From Pandoraea sp. (GTDB lineage: Bacteria > Pseudomonadota > Gammaproteobacteria > Burkholderiales > Burkholderiaceae): a stretch of DNA of 64,000 nucleotides. A program made the translations under genes and the position numbers. Below the pieces are notes generated by a model. That model was not told the origin of the DNA, did no database searches, and was given only the letters and a program-made list of their open reading frames with translations. Location of the stretch: assembly GCF_004297875.1 (NCBI RefSeq), contig NZ_SCSK01000003.1, positions 62,001 through 126,000 of the forward strand, read 5' to 3'. This document shows, in pieces, positions 1 through 7,388 of this stretch (positions within the stretch are counted from its first letter, which is position 1; each line of letters begins with the position of its first letter).

Positions 1-57
1 CTGCCCAAGGGCATTTGGGACCCCGCGCGCATGCGCCGCTGGTTCAAGAAAGCCTGA
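1..57 (+). CDS. C-terminal end of a branched-chain amino acid ABC permease (LivM-like), partial
   Basis: An open frame enters from the left edge and stops at TGA 55-57; 18 residues remain, ending in RMRRWFKKA. It lies 10 bases before livG, in the position livM normally holds in liv operons, and a basic C-terminal tail fits a cytoplasmic permease end. The identity rests on context only, because too little of the protein is visible for family recognition. Confidence 0.55.
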   Translation: MPKGIWDPARMRRWFKKA

Positions 58-67
58 GGAGCGCGCC

Positions 68-883
68 ATGCTGACACTTTCATCCGTCTCGAAAAGCTTC
101 GGCGGCCTGCACGTGCTGCAGGACGTCAACATCGAGGTTCCGCAAGGGACCATTTTCGGCCTGATCGGCCCCAACGGCGCCGGCAAGACAACCGTATTCA
201 ATCTCATCACCGGCCTGCTCGCGCCCAGCGGCGGCGACATCACCTTCGACGGCGCGAGCCTGCTGGGCCATAAACCGCACCGGATCACCCAGCGCGGGAT
301 TGCGCGCACTTTCCAGAACATCCGCATCTTCAGGGAGATGTCGCTGCTCGACAACGTGGTGGTCGGCATGCACCGTCACTTCGACTACGGCCCGGCCGGG
401 TTGCTGCTGTCGCTGCCGGGATATCGACGCCAGGAAAAACGCGCCCGCGAGCGGGCGCTCGAACTGCTGTCGTGGGTGCGTCTGGATCACAAGGCGCACG
501 AAACGGCCGACAACCTCTCATATGGCGATCAGCGCAAGCTCGAACTGGCGCGCGCCCTGGCGACCGAGCCCAAGCTGCTGCTGCTTGACGAGCCGGTGGC
601 GGGCATGAACACCGGCGAGAAAGTCGACCTGATGGGCGAAATCGAAAACATCCGTGCGCGCGGCTATACGATCTTCATGATCGAGCACGATATGCGTTTC
701 GTGATGGGGTTGTGCGAGCGCATCGCGGTGCTCAATTTCGGCCGCATCATCGCCGAAGGCAAGCCCGACGAAATCAAGAATAACCCGCAAGTCATCGAAG
801 CCTACCTGGGCAGCGACGATGACGGCGACGACGGTGACGAACCGCCCGGCAACGCGGCGACGGGCGCGGGGGTGACGGCATGA
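68..883 (+). CDS. livG: Branched-chain amino acid ABC transporter ATP-binding protein LivG
   Basis: This is one of two ATPases that power import of leucine, isoleucine, valine or related substrates through LivH/LivM. The 271-residue protein has Walker A GPNGAGKT at about 34-41, an LSYGDQRKLELARAL signature near 150-164, Walker B LLLLDEP near 171-177 and an H-loop in IEHDM near 204. The signature reads LSYGDQ rather than LSGGQ, as is common in LivG. The last 20 or so residues form an acidic Asp/Gly/Ala tail that is probably disordered. GGAG lies just ahead of the ATG. Its stop overlaps the livF start, so the two are probably translationally coupled. The substrate could also be an amide or aromatic acid, since liv-type systems vary. 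Confidence 0.93.
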   Translation: MLTLSSVSKSFGGLHVLQDVNIEVPQGTIFGLIGPNGAGKTTVFNLITGLLAPSGGDITFDGASLLGHKPHRITQRGIARTFQNIRIFREMSLLDNVVVGMHRHFDYGPAGLLLSLPGYRRQEKRARERALELLSWVRLDHKAHETADNLSYGDQRKLELARALATEPKLLLLDEPVAGMNTGEKVDLMGEIENIRARGYTIFMIEHDMRFVMGLCERIAVLNFGRIIAEGKPDEIKNNPQVIEAYLGSDDDGDDGDEPPGNAATGAGVTA

Positions 884-1593
884 GCGCATTATTGGAAGTA
901 CAGGGACTGCAGGTCGCTTACGGTCACATCCAGGCGGTCAAGGGCATCGATCTGAGCTTGCGCGAGGGCGAGATCACCACACTGGTGGGCGCCAACGGCG
1001 CGGGCAAGTCGACCACGCTGCTGGCGTTGTCCGGACTGGTCAGGAAAAACGGCGGTACCGTGCGTTTCGACGGGCAAGATATTTCCCGCCTGGCGCCGCA
1101 TCAGATCGTTGCGCGCGGTGTCGTGCAAGTGGCCGAGGGCCGCGCGATCCTGACCACCATGACGGTACGCGAGAACCTCGAACTGGGTGCTTACACCCGC
1201 AAGGATCGCCAGGCCGTCGGCAGCGATCTGGAACGGGTCTTTCATCTGTTCCCGCGCCTGAAGGAGCGCATCGACGGCATGGCCGGCAACCTCTCGGGCG
1301 GCGAACAGCAGATGCTGGCGATCGGCCGCGCGCTGATGGCCAAGCCGCGCCTGCTGCTGCTCGACGAGCCGTCGATGGGCCTGGCGCCGATCATCGTGCA
1401 GGAAATTTTCCGCACCTTGCGCGATATCAATCGGGATGGGTTGACCATCTTCCTGGTCGAGCAGAACGTGCGGCAGGCGCTGAAAATTGCCCATCACGGC
1501 TATGTGCTGGAAACCGGGGAGATCGTGCTGGCCGACACCGGCCGCGCGCTGCTGGGCCATCCGCGCGTGCTCGAGGCTTATCTGGGCGCCTGA
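880..1593 (+). CDS. livF: Branched-chain amino acid ABC transporter ATP-binding protein LivF
   Basis: This is the second ATPase of the liv-type importer, expected to pair with LivG at the inner membrane. At 237 residues it is of normal family length. Walker A GANGAGKST lies at about 37-45, the signature LSGGEQQML near 138, Walker B LLLLDEPS near 158 and the H-loop region VEQNV near 195. The conserved run SMGLAPIIVQEIF after Walker B is typical of LivF. The start is the ATG in the ATGA overlap with livG. A strong hairpin terminator follows 26 bases after the stop, so livF is the last gene of the operon. Confidence 0.94.
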   Translation: MSALLEVQGLQVAYGHIQAVKGIDLSLREGEITTLVGANGAGKSTTLLALSGLVRKNGGTVRFDGQDISRLAPHQIVARGVVQVAEGRAILTTMTVRENLELGAYTRKDRQAVGSDLERVFHLFPRLKERIDGMAGNLSGGEQQMLAIGRALMAKPRLLLLDEPSMGLAPIIVQEIFRTLRDINRDGLTIFLVEQNVRQALKIAHHGYVLETGEIVLADTGRALLGHPRVLEAYLGA

Positions 1594-1619
1594 GCCTGCG
1601 GGTTCGATATGCGTTGGCA

Positions 1620-1646
1620 ATGGCCGGTAGCGTACCGGCCATTTTT
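1620..1646 (+). terminator. Rho-independent terminator after livF
   Basis: A perfect 10-bp stem (1620-1629 with 1633-1642) closes a three-base loop GCG, and the run TTTTT (1642-1646) overlaps the base of its right arm. It sits between livF and the convergent folA. Only the plus direction has the T-tract. Confidence 0.85.
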
Positions 1647-1656
1647 CATGCGGAGT

Positions 1657-2148
1657 TCAGTCGCGCCGCCGGTAGGTCACGAACGCGTAGTCGAAATCGT
1701 TGGGCGCCGGCGCATGATGCCGCTCGGCGTCAACCACACGCCACACCGCCGGGTCGGGGGCCGGAAAGAATGCATCCCCGTCGAACTCCCGGGCAATCTC
1801 GGTGACGATCAGCTTGTCGGCCGAAGGCAATGCCTCGGCATAGAGCTGAGCGCCGCCGATCAGGCAGACTTCCTCGGCGCCCACGCACAGGCGCAGGGCG
1901 TCGATCAGCGAGCTGGCGACCTCGCAGCCCTCGATGTGCAACTCCGGATTGCGCGAGACCACGATATTGCGACGCCCCGGCAGGGGCCGGCCGATCGACT
2001 CGAACGTTTTGCGACCCATCACGATCGGCTTGCCGAGCGTGGCACGCTTGAAATGCGCCAGGTCCTCCGGCAAGCGCCAGGGCAGCTGATTGTTGCGGCC
2101 GATCGTGCCGTTGGCGGCGCGGGCCACGATAAGCGTGAGGATCGTCAT
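1657..2148 (-). CDS. folA: Dihydrofolate reductase
   Basis: The enzyme reduces dihydrofolate to tetrahydrofolate with NADPH in the cytoplasm, restoring the folate that thymidylate synthase oxidises. The 163-residue length is standard. The substrate-binding LPW motif is at 22-24, the catalytic acid is probably Asp29 in LPEDL, and the NADPH-binding run [15 protein letters not shown] is at 45-59. It lies 45 bases downstream of thyA on the same strand, the usual thyA-folA pairing, so both are probably on one transcript. A long minus-strand frame overlapping both genes is a GC-rich shadow. Confidence 0.95.
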   Translation of the reverse strand: MTILTLIVARAANGTIGRNNQLPWRLPEDLAHFKRATLGKPIVMGRKTFESIGRPLPGRRNIVVSRNPELHIEGCEVASSLIDALRLCVGAEEVCLIGGAQLYAEALPSADKLIVTEIAREFDGDAFFPAPDPAVWRVVDAERHHAPAPNDFDYAFVTYRRRD

Positions 2149-2193
2149 CGAGTGCTCTGAAAACAGCGTAAGGGTTGTGCGTGGCCGCGCCGC

Positions 2194-2988
2194 TCAGACG
2201 GCGACCGGCGCTTTGATGTGCGGGTGTGCCTCGTAGCCAACGATGGCGAAGTCCTCGAAGCGGTAATCGAACAGCGACGCGGGCTTGCGGGCAATCTCCA
2301 GACGCGGCAACGGATACGGCGTGCGCGCCAGTTGCGTTTGCACCTGCTCGAAATGGTTGCTGTAGATATGGCAGTCGCCCCCGGTCCAGATGAACTCGCC
2401 CGGCGCCAGGCCGGTCTGTTGCGCGACCATATGCGTGAGTAGCGCGTAGCTGGCGATGTTGAAGGGCACGCCAAGAAAGATGTCGGCGCTGCGCTGGTAC
2501 AACTGGCAGGACAGTTTTCCGTCGGCCACGTAGAACTGGAAAAACGCGTGGCACGGCGGCAGCTTCATGCGCGGGATCTCGCCCACATTCCAGGCCGAGA
2601 CGATCAGGCGGCGCGAATCCGGATTGGCGCGGATCTGCTTGAGCACTTCGCTGATCTGGTCGATGTGCCGGCCGTCGGGCGTGGGCCACGAGCGCCATTG
2701 CGAGCCGTAGACCGGGCCCAGCTCGCCATCGGCATCGGCCCATTCGTCCCAGATCGATACGCCGTGTTCCTGGAGCCAGCGCACGTTGGTGCTGCCTTGC
2801 AGGAACCACAGCAGTTCGTAGATGATCGATTTCAGGTGCAGCTTCTTGGTGGTGACCAGCGGAAAGCCTTCCTGCAGGTCGAAGCGCATCTGGTAACCGA
2901 AGACCGAGCGTGTGCCGGTTCCCGTGCGGTCGGTTTTTTCGGTGCCATGCTCGTACACATGGCGCATGAAGTCGAGATATTGTTTCAT
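2194..2988 (-). CDS. thyA: Thymidylate synthase
   Basis: It methylates dUMP to dTMP using methylene-tetrahydrofolate, releasing dihydrofolate for FolA. The 264-residue length equals that of Escherichia coli ThyA. The nucleophile is Cys146 in PPCHAFFQF. Other family blocks are visible: the N-terminal [16 protein letters not shown], the dUMP-binding [20 protein letters not shown], and the C-terminal [13 protein letters not shown] with the terminal Val. The gene runs into folA. It is a housekeeping gene with nothing unusual seen. Confidence 0.97.
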   Translation of the reverse strand: MKQYLDFMRHVYEHGTEKTDRTGTGTRSVFGYQMRFDLQEGFPLVTTKKLHLKSIIYELLWFLQGSTNVRWLQEHGVSIWDEWADADGELGPVYGSQWRSWPTPDGRHIDQISEVLKQIRANPDSRRLIVSAWNVGEIPRMKLPPCHAFFQFYVADGKLSCQLYQRSADIFLGVPFNIASYALLTHMVAQQTGLAPGEFIWTGGDCHIYSNHFEQVQTQLARTPYPLPRLEIARKPASLFDYRFEDFAIVGYEAHPHIKAPVAV

Positions 2989-3039
2989 CGGGCAGGCTCG
3001 CAGCGCGATTCGGGCAACGCCACGCTCCGGGACGGAGCG

Positions 3040-4134
3040 TCAAGCCGACGATTCTACCAGCCCAACGGCGTATCCATCGCCCGTGCGCTCCAGCGTCACG
3101 GCATGCCGCGCCGCCAGGCGAACGCCGATCGCATCGCCCGGCGCGAACTGGCGATCGCCCGGCGCATGCGCGAAAATCTGCCGGCCGGAAGCCAGTCGCA
3201 GCGTAAGCAAAGTGTCGGCGCCGCGAAAGGCCCGCCGCACGACCTCGACGCGATGCGGGCTGGTGTCGTCGAGCACGATATGCTCGGCGCGCAGCAGTAC
3301 ATCGAGCGCGCGCTGGCGAGTCGCGACACCGGGCGGTAGCGGCAGCTCGCCCAGTTCGAGGCGCACCGCAGCGCCGTCGCACTGGCCGGGCAGTACCGCG
3401 CCGCGCCCGATGAAATCGGCGACGAAATGCGTGGCCGGCGCGTGGTAAAGGCGCTGTGGCGTGTCCCATTGGACGAGCGTGCCGCCGTCCATCACGCCGA
3501 CCCGGTCGGCCATCACGAAGGCCTCGTGCTGATCGTGGGTGACCAGCAGCGCGGTGGTGCCGCTTTCCACCAGCAGATCCCGCACCTCGAGCGCGAGCCG
3601 CTCCCGCAGTTCCTGATCGAGGCTGGAAAACGGTTCGTCGAGCAGCAGCAGGTCGGGGGCCGGCGCGAGTGCACGGGCAATCGCCACACGTTGCTGCTGG
3701 CCGCCCGACAGCTCGTGCGGGAAGCGCCGCAGGCTGGCCGACAGCCCGACCAGCGCCGCCAGTGCGGCCACACGCTCACGCCGCTGCCGCGCCGGTGCGA
3801 GGCGCAAGCCGAAACCGATGTTGTCCGCCACATTGAGATGAGGGAACAACGCATGTTCCTGAAAGACCACGCCGATACGCCGGGCCTCGGGCGCGAGCGC
3901 CCGGCAGGCAGAGGCGATTTGCCGGCCACCCAGCACGATGCGCCCGTCGAGCAGCGGCTCGAATCCGGCGAGCGCGCGCAGCACGGTGGTTTTGCCACAG
4001 CCCGAGGGGCCCAGCAGGCAGCCGATCGCGCCGCGCTCGAGCGTCAGTGAAAGGCCGCGCACCACCGCAAGCCGGTCGGCGCCGGCAAGGTAAGCGACGT
4101 GAATGTCTTCAACGAAGAGATGATCTGGGTTCAT
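3040..4134 (-). CDS. ABC transporter ATP-binding protein, ferric iron type (FbpC-like)
   Basis: This is an import ATPase of the FbpC/PotA class, 364 residues long, with an N-terminal ATPase domain and a C-terminal TOBE-like regulatory domain from about 240. Walker A LGPSGCGKTT lies near 41-50, the signature ELSGGQQQRVAIARAL near 141-156, Walker B LLLLDEPFSSLD near 161-172 and the H-loop LVTHDQHEA near 197. It is divergent from the two-domain iron-type permease at 4280, so the two should form one transporter. No substrate-binding protein is encoded in the window. Ferric iron is the likeliest cargo from the permease type; thiamine or another small solute remains possible. Confidence 0.8.
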   Translation of the reverse strand: MNPDHLFVEDIHVAYLAGADRLAVVRGLSLTLERGAIGCLLGPSGCGKTTVLRALAGFEPLLDGRIVLGGRQIASACRALAPEARRIGVVFQEHALFPHLNVADNIGFGLRLAPARQRRERVAALAALVGLSASLRRFPHELSGGQQQRVAIARALAPAPDLLLLDEPFSSLDQELRERLALEVRDLLVESGTTALLVTHDQHEAFVMADRVGVMDGGTLVQWDTPQRLYHAPATHFVADFIGRGAVLPGQCDGAAVRLELGELPLPPGVATRQRALDVLLRAEHIVLDDTSPHRVEVVRRAFRGADTLLTLRLASGRQIFAHAPGDRQFAPGDAIGVRLAARHAVTLERTGDGYAVGLVESSA

Positions 4135-4164
4135 GCGGCAGATGGGGACCGTGCGCGGGCCGGG

Positions 4165-4170
4165 TATAAT
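4165..4170 (+). promoter_or_regulatory. Candidate -10 box in the ABC ATPase/permease divergent spacer
   Basis: A consensus TATAAT lies in the 145-base spacer between the divergent ATPase and permease genes, about 110 bases before the permease start. No good -35 is visible at 16-18 bases upstream and no clear Fur box was seen. It is a weak candidate. Confidence 0.3.
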
Positions 4171-4279
4171 TCCAAGCTGGTTTGTCGTTCCAGGCCTCGC
4201 GCGGTTCCCCCTGCCGTTTCGCGATTTATCTCCGATTTATCTCCAATACATCCGGTTTTAACCGGTGTTACCGCTTCGC

Positions 4280-5950
4280 ATGCCATTGATCTCGCGCGCT
4301 TCAGGCGCCATTCGCACGCTTGCGCTTCGCTGGTTTTGGCGCCCCGGCAGGGGTTGGGACAGCCTCGCCGCGGCACTGGCGCTGGCCATGCTGTTGCCCG
4401 TGTTGGGCATCGTTGCGGCGTGGGCACAGGGCGACGCCGCCTCGCGCGACATTTTGGCGCACCTGATGGCGACCGTGCTGCCCGGCTACGTCAGGAATTC
4501 CATGGTGATTGGGCTGTCGGTCGCGCTCGGCGTTACCCTGGTTGGCGTATCGACGGCCTGGGTGGTGGCCGCGCATGAGTTTCCCGGCTGCCGATTCTTT
4601 GCCTGGGCGCTGATCCTGCCGCTGGCGATGCCGGCCTATGTCATGGCATACGCCTATACCGATTTCCTGCAGTTTTCCGGGCCTCTGCAAGGCGCGTTGC
4701 GCAAGTGGCTGGGGGTCCCACGGCTTGCGTGGTTTCCGGAAATACGTTCCTGGTATGGCGCCTCGCTGGTGTTCGTGAGTGCCTTTTATCCCTACGTGTA
4801 CCTGTTGGCGCGCACTGCCTTCGTGGAGCGAAATCCCCGTCTGGACGAAGCGGCCCGCACGCTCGGCTGCGGGCCATGGCGCCGCTTCGGGCTGGTGGCG
4901 TTGCCGCTCGCGCGCCCGGCGGTAGTCGCGGGTGTCGCCCTGGTGCTGATGGAGACCTTGGCCGACTACGGCGCGGTGGCCTATTTTGGCGTGCCCACCT
5001 TCACGACCGGCATCTATCGCGCCTGGCTGTCGATGGGCGACCGCCTGGCGGCCGCGCAACTGGCCTCGCTGCTGTTGCTTTTCGTGCTCGTATTGCTCGC
5101 CCTCGAGACCCGCAGCCGCGCCAGCCTGCGCTTCCATTCAGCCGGCCCGCGCACACGCCGCATCGCGCCGGCGCCGCTGCACGGGGTGGCCGGCTGGGCG
5201 GCCACCGCGCTGTGCGGCGTGCCGCTGCTGCTGGGTTTCGGTCTGCCCGCGCTCATCATGCTGCGCCTGGCCTGGCTCGAGGCGGAGGCGGTGGCGTGGG
5301 CGCGCTACGCGGGATGGGTCTGGAACACGCTGGTGCTCGCCGGGCTCACGGCCGGCCTGGCGGTCCTGCTGGCGACTGTGCTGGCCTATGCGCAGCGGCA
5401 CTCGCCCGGCCGGCTGCCGCGCTGGGCCGCGCGGATGGTCGGCGCGGGCTACGCGATTCCTGGCGCGGTCATCGCGGTAGGATTGCTCACGCCAATGACC
5501 CGGCTCGACGCCTGGCTGGCCGGCCTGATGGGTGCCCAGGGCCTGGTGCTGAGCGGCAGCATGGGCATGCTGATCTACGCCTATCTGGTGCGCTTTATGG
5601 CCGCCGGGGTGCAAACGATCGAAGCAGGCCTGGCGAAAATATCCCCCAGCCTGGAGTCCAGCGCCCGCAGCCTGGGGGTGTCCGGATGGGCCATGCTGCG
5701 CGCGGTGCATGCACCGCTGCTTCGGCGCAGCGTGCTGAGCGCGGCGTTGCTAGTGTTCGTCGACGTGATGAAGGAGTTGCCAGCGACCCTGGCGTTGCGG
5801 CCTTTCAACATGGACACGCTGGCCGTCGTGGCCAGCCAGTTCGCGGCAGATGAACGTCTTGGCGAGGCGGCATTGCCCGCCCTGACGCTGGTGGCCGTCG
5901 GGCTAATCCCCGTTTTTTTGATCTCGCGCACGACTTGTGCGCGCCCGTGA
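4280..5950 (+). CDS. ABC transporter permease, ferric iron type with two fused domains (FbpB/SfuB-like)
   Basis: This inner-membrane permease carries two tandem transmembrane domains in one chain. Each has an EAA-type loop that docks the ATPase: EAARTLGCGPWRRFGLVALP in the first half and ESSARSLGVSGWAMLRAVHAP in the second. Many hydrophobic segments flank them. The length of about 556 residues fits FbpB-type proteins. The frame opens with GTG at 4265, but I prefer ATG 4280; neither has a clear ribosome-binding site. Its partner is the divergent ATPase at 3040-4134. FbpB systems usually include a periplasmic FbpA, and none is present here. Confidence 0.85.
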   Translation: MPLISRASGAIRTLALRWFWRPGRGWDSLAAALALAMLLPVLGIVAAWAQGDAASRDILAHLMATVLPGYVRNSMVIGLSVALGVTLVGVSTAWVVAAHEFPGCRFFAWALILPLAMPAYVMAYAYTDFLQFSGPLQGALRKWLGVPRLAWFPEIRSWYGASLVFVSAFYPYVYLLARTAFVERNPRLDEAARTLGCGPWRRFGLVALPLARPAVVAGVALVLMETLADYGAVAYFGVPTFTTGIYRAWLSMGDRLAAAQLASLLLLFVLVLLALETRSRASLRFHSAGPRTRRIAPAPLHGVAGWAATALCGVPLLLGFGLPALIMLRLAWLEAEAVAWARYAGWVWNTLVLAGLTAGLAVLLATVLAYAQRHSPGRLPRWAARMVGAGYAIPGAVIAVGLLTPMTRLDAWLAGLMGAQGLVLSGSMGMLIYAYLVRFMAAGVQTIEAGLAKISPSLESSARSLGVSGWAMLRAVHAPLLRRSVLSAALLVFVDVMKELPATLALRPFNMDTLAVVASQFAADERLGEAALPALTLVAVGLIPVFLISRTTCARP

Positions 5951-6290
5951 TGCGCCCGGCTGGCGGCGCGCGCACAATCGTCTATATTGAAATCAGGGCG
6001 TGCACTGGGAATGAACGCCTTTACGGGGATCAACGCAATGATTGCGATCGTCCTTTGCAAGTGCTGGCTAGCGCTTGCCGTCGCCGCCATCCCGCCCCAG
6101 GCAATCATCGGGTATGACGGTGGCACGGCGAATCCGCTGACCACCTCGGTAAGCTACACGGATTGAACCGGCAGAATCAAAAAATACCGGGGCCAATCCA
6201 ATTCGGCCGCCCGATCGGGCATCGGCCGTGGATTTTTTCAACGATACAGTCCACAATCGCGGCACGACTGTCCTGGCGGATAACGGTGCT
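5951..6290. other. Non-coding stretch before the LysR gene, with one possible very small ORF
   Basis: No family gene is recognisable here. An ORF at 6011-6166 (plus strand, 51 codons) begins MNAFTGINAM and has one hydrophobic segment (IAIVLCKCWLALAVAAI), but its ribosome-binding site is weak and I cannot name a homolog. The rest probably holds the promoter of the LysR gene. I list the ORF only as a possibility. Confidence 0.3.
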
Positions 6291-7184
6291 ATGTGGCGTA
6301 TCGACCTGGTATCCCTGCGTTTGTTCGTGGCCGTATGCGAAGAAGGCGGTATCGCGCGTGCTGCCGAGCGCGAATTCATCGCGGCCTCGGCCATCAGCAA
6401 GCGCATCAATGACCTCGAGACCCTGGTCGGCGCGGCATTGCTGCAGCGCCACAAATGGGGCGTCAGTCCCACCCCGGCCGGCGAGGCGATGCTCCATCAC
6501 GCGCGCAACGTGCTGCGCAGCCTCGAAAAAATGCAGGGTGAACTGAGCGAATACGTCAGCGGCGTGCGCGGCTATATCCGCCTGTTCGCGAATATTTCGT
6601 CGATGGTCGAGACACTGTCCGAGGACATCGGCACCTTTTTGGCCCATCACGAAAACGTCAAGATCGATCTGGAGGAGCATGTCAGCAGCCAGGTGGTGCG
6701 CGCGGTCGCCGAAGGCAGCACCGATATCGGTATTTGCTGGGCGCAGGCCGATACCCGCGAACTGCAGGTGTTTCCCTACCGAACCGATCATCTGGTGGCC
6801 GTCATGCACCCGGGACATCCGCTGGCGTCGCGCCCAACGCTGGCTTTTGCCGACACGCTCGATCATGACCAGATCGGCCTGCATCCGGACAGCATGATGT
6901 ACGCCACGCTGCGCCCGCTGGCCGCACAACTCGGCAAGACGCTGCGCTTTCGCATCCACGTCTCGACGTTCGAGTCGGCCTGCCGCATGGTGCGCGCCAA
7001 TCTCGCCATGGCGATCGTGCCGGAAGAGGCCGTGACGCTCTACCGCACTCTGTTCGGACTGCACCAGATTCGCCTGAGCGATCCCTGGGCAGTGCGCCAG
7101 CAGGTGATCTGCGTGCGGGACTACGAGGCCTTGCCGGTGCCGGCGCGCCTGCTGGTCGATCATCTGCGCGTCGATTCGTCGTGA
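6291..7184 (+). CDS. LysR-family transcriptional regulator
   Basis: The N-terminal winged helix-turn-helix lies at about residues 5-62 (LVSLRLFVAVCEEGGIARAA through LLQRHKWGVSPTPAGEAML). The substrate-binding domain follows, with the typical GSTDIGICWA and ANLAMAIVPEEAV blocks. The ATG at 6291 gives a 297-residue protein starting directly before the HTH; the longer frame from 6228 adds 21 residues without family character. It stands directly upstream of, and on the same strand as, the hydro-lyase/CoA-transferase genes. It probably controls them in response to the organic acid they degrade, though LysR targets are often divergent and that is not the case here. Confidence 0.88.
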   Translation: MWRIDLVSLRLFVAVCEEGGIARAAEREFIAASAISKRINDLETLVGAALLQRHKWGVSPTPAGEAMLHHARNVLRSLEKMQGELSEYVSGVRGYIRLFANISSMVETLSEDIGTFLAHHENVKIDLEEHVSSQVVRAVAEGSTDIGICWAQADTRELQVFPYRTDHLVAVMHPGHPLASRPTLAFADTLDHDQIGLHPDSMMYATLRPLAAQLGKTLRFRIHVSTFESACRMVRANLAMAIVPEEAVTLYRTLFGLHQIRLSDPWAVRQQVICVRDYEALPVPARLLVDHLRVDSS

Positions 7185-7388
7185 TTCGCGATGGCAGCGA
7201 TGGCGAATCGCGACTTGCCCGATTCCCTGCCATTGGTAATCCTATCGAAAACACCGTGCCGCCCAGAAGCGGCCGACAAAAGCCGGCGCCCGGCGCATGG
7301 GCGAGCCGCGCAAGACCGACGTTATCTGCAATCCGGACGGACCGCCGCCGCGCAAGCGGGGCTGGGCCATCCGACAGAAGGGGCCGAC

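Noticed and set aside
1620..1646. Bidirectional terminator also serving folA
   Set aside because: The minus-strand exit of the hairpin reads TGCCAACGC and has no T-run, so only livF termination is supported.
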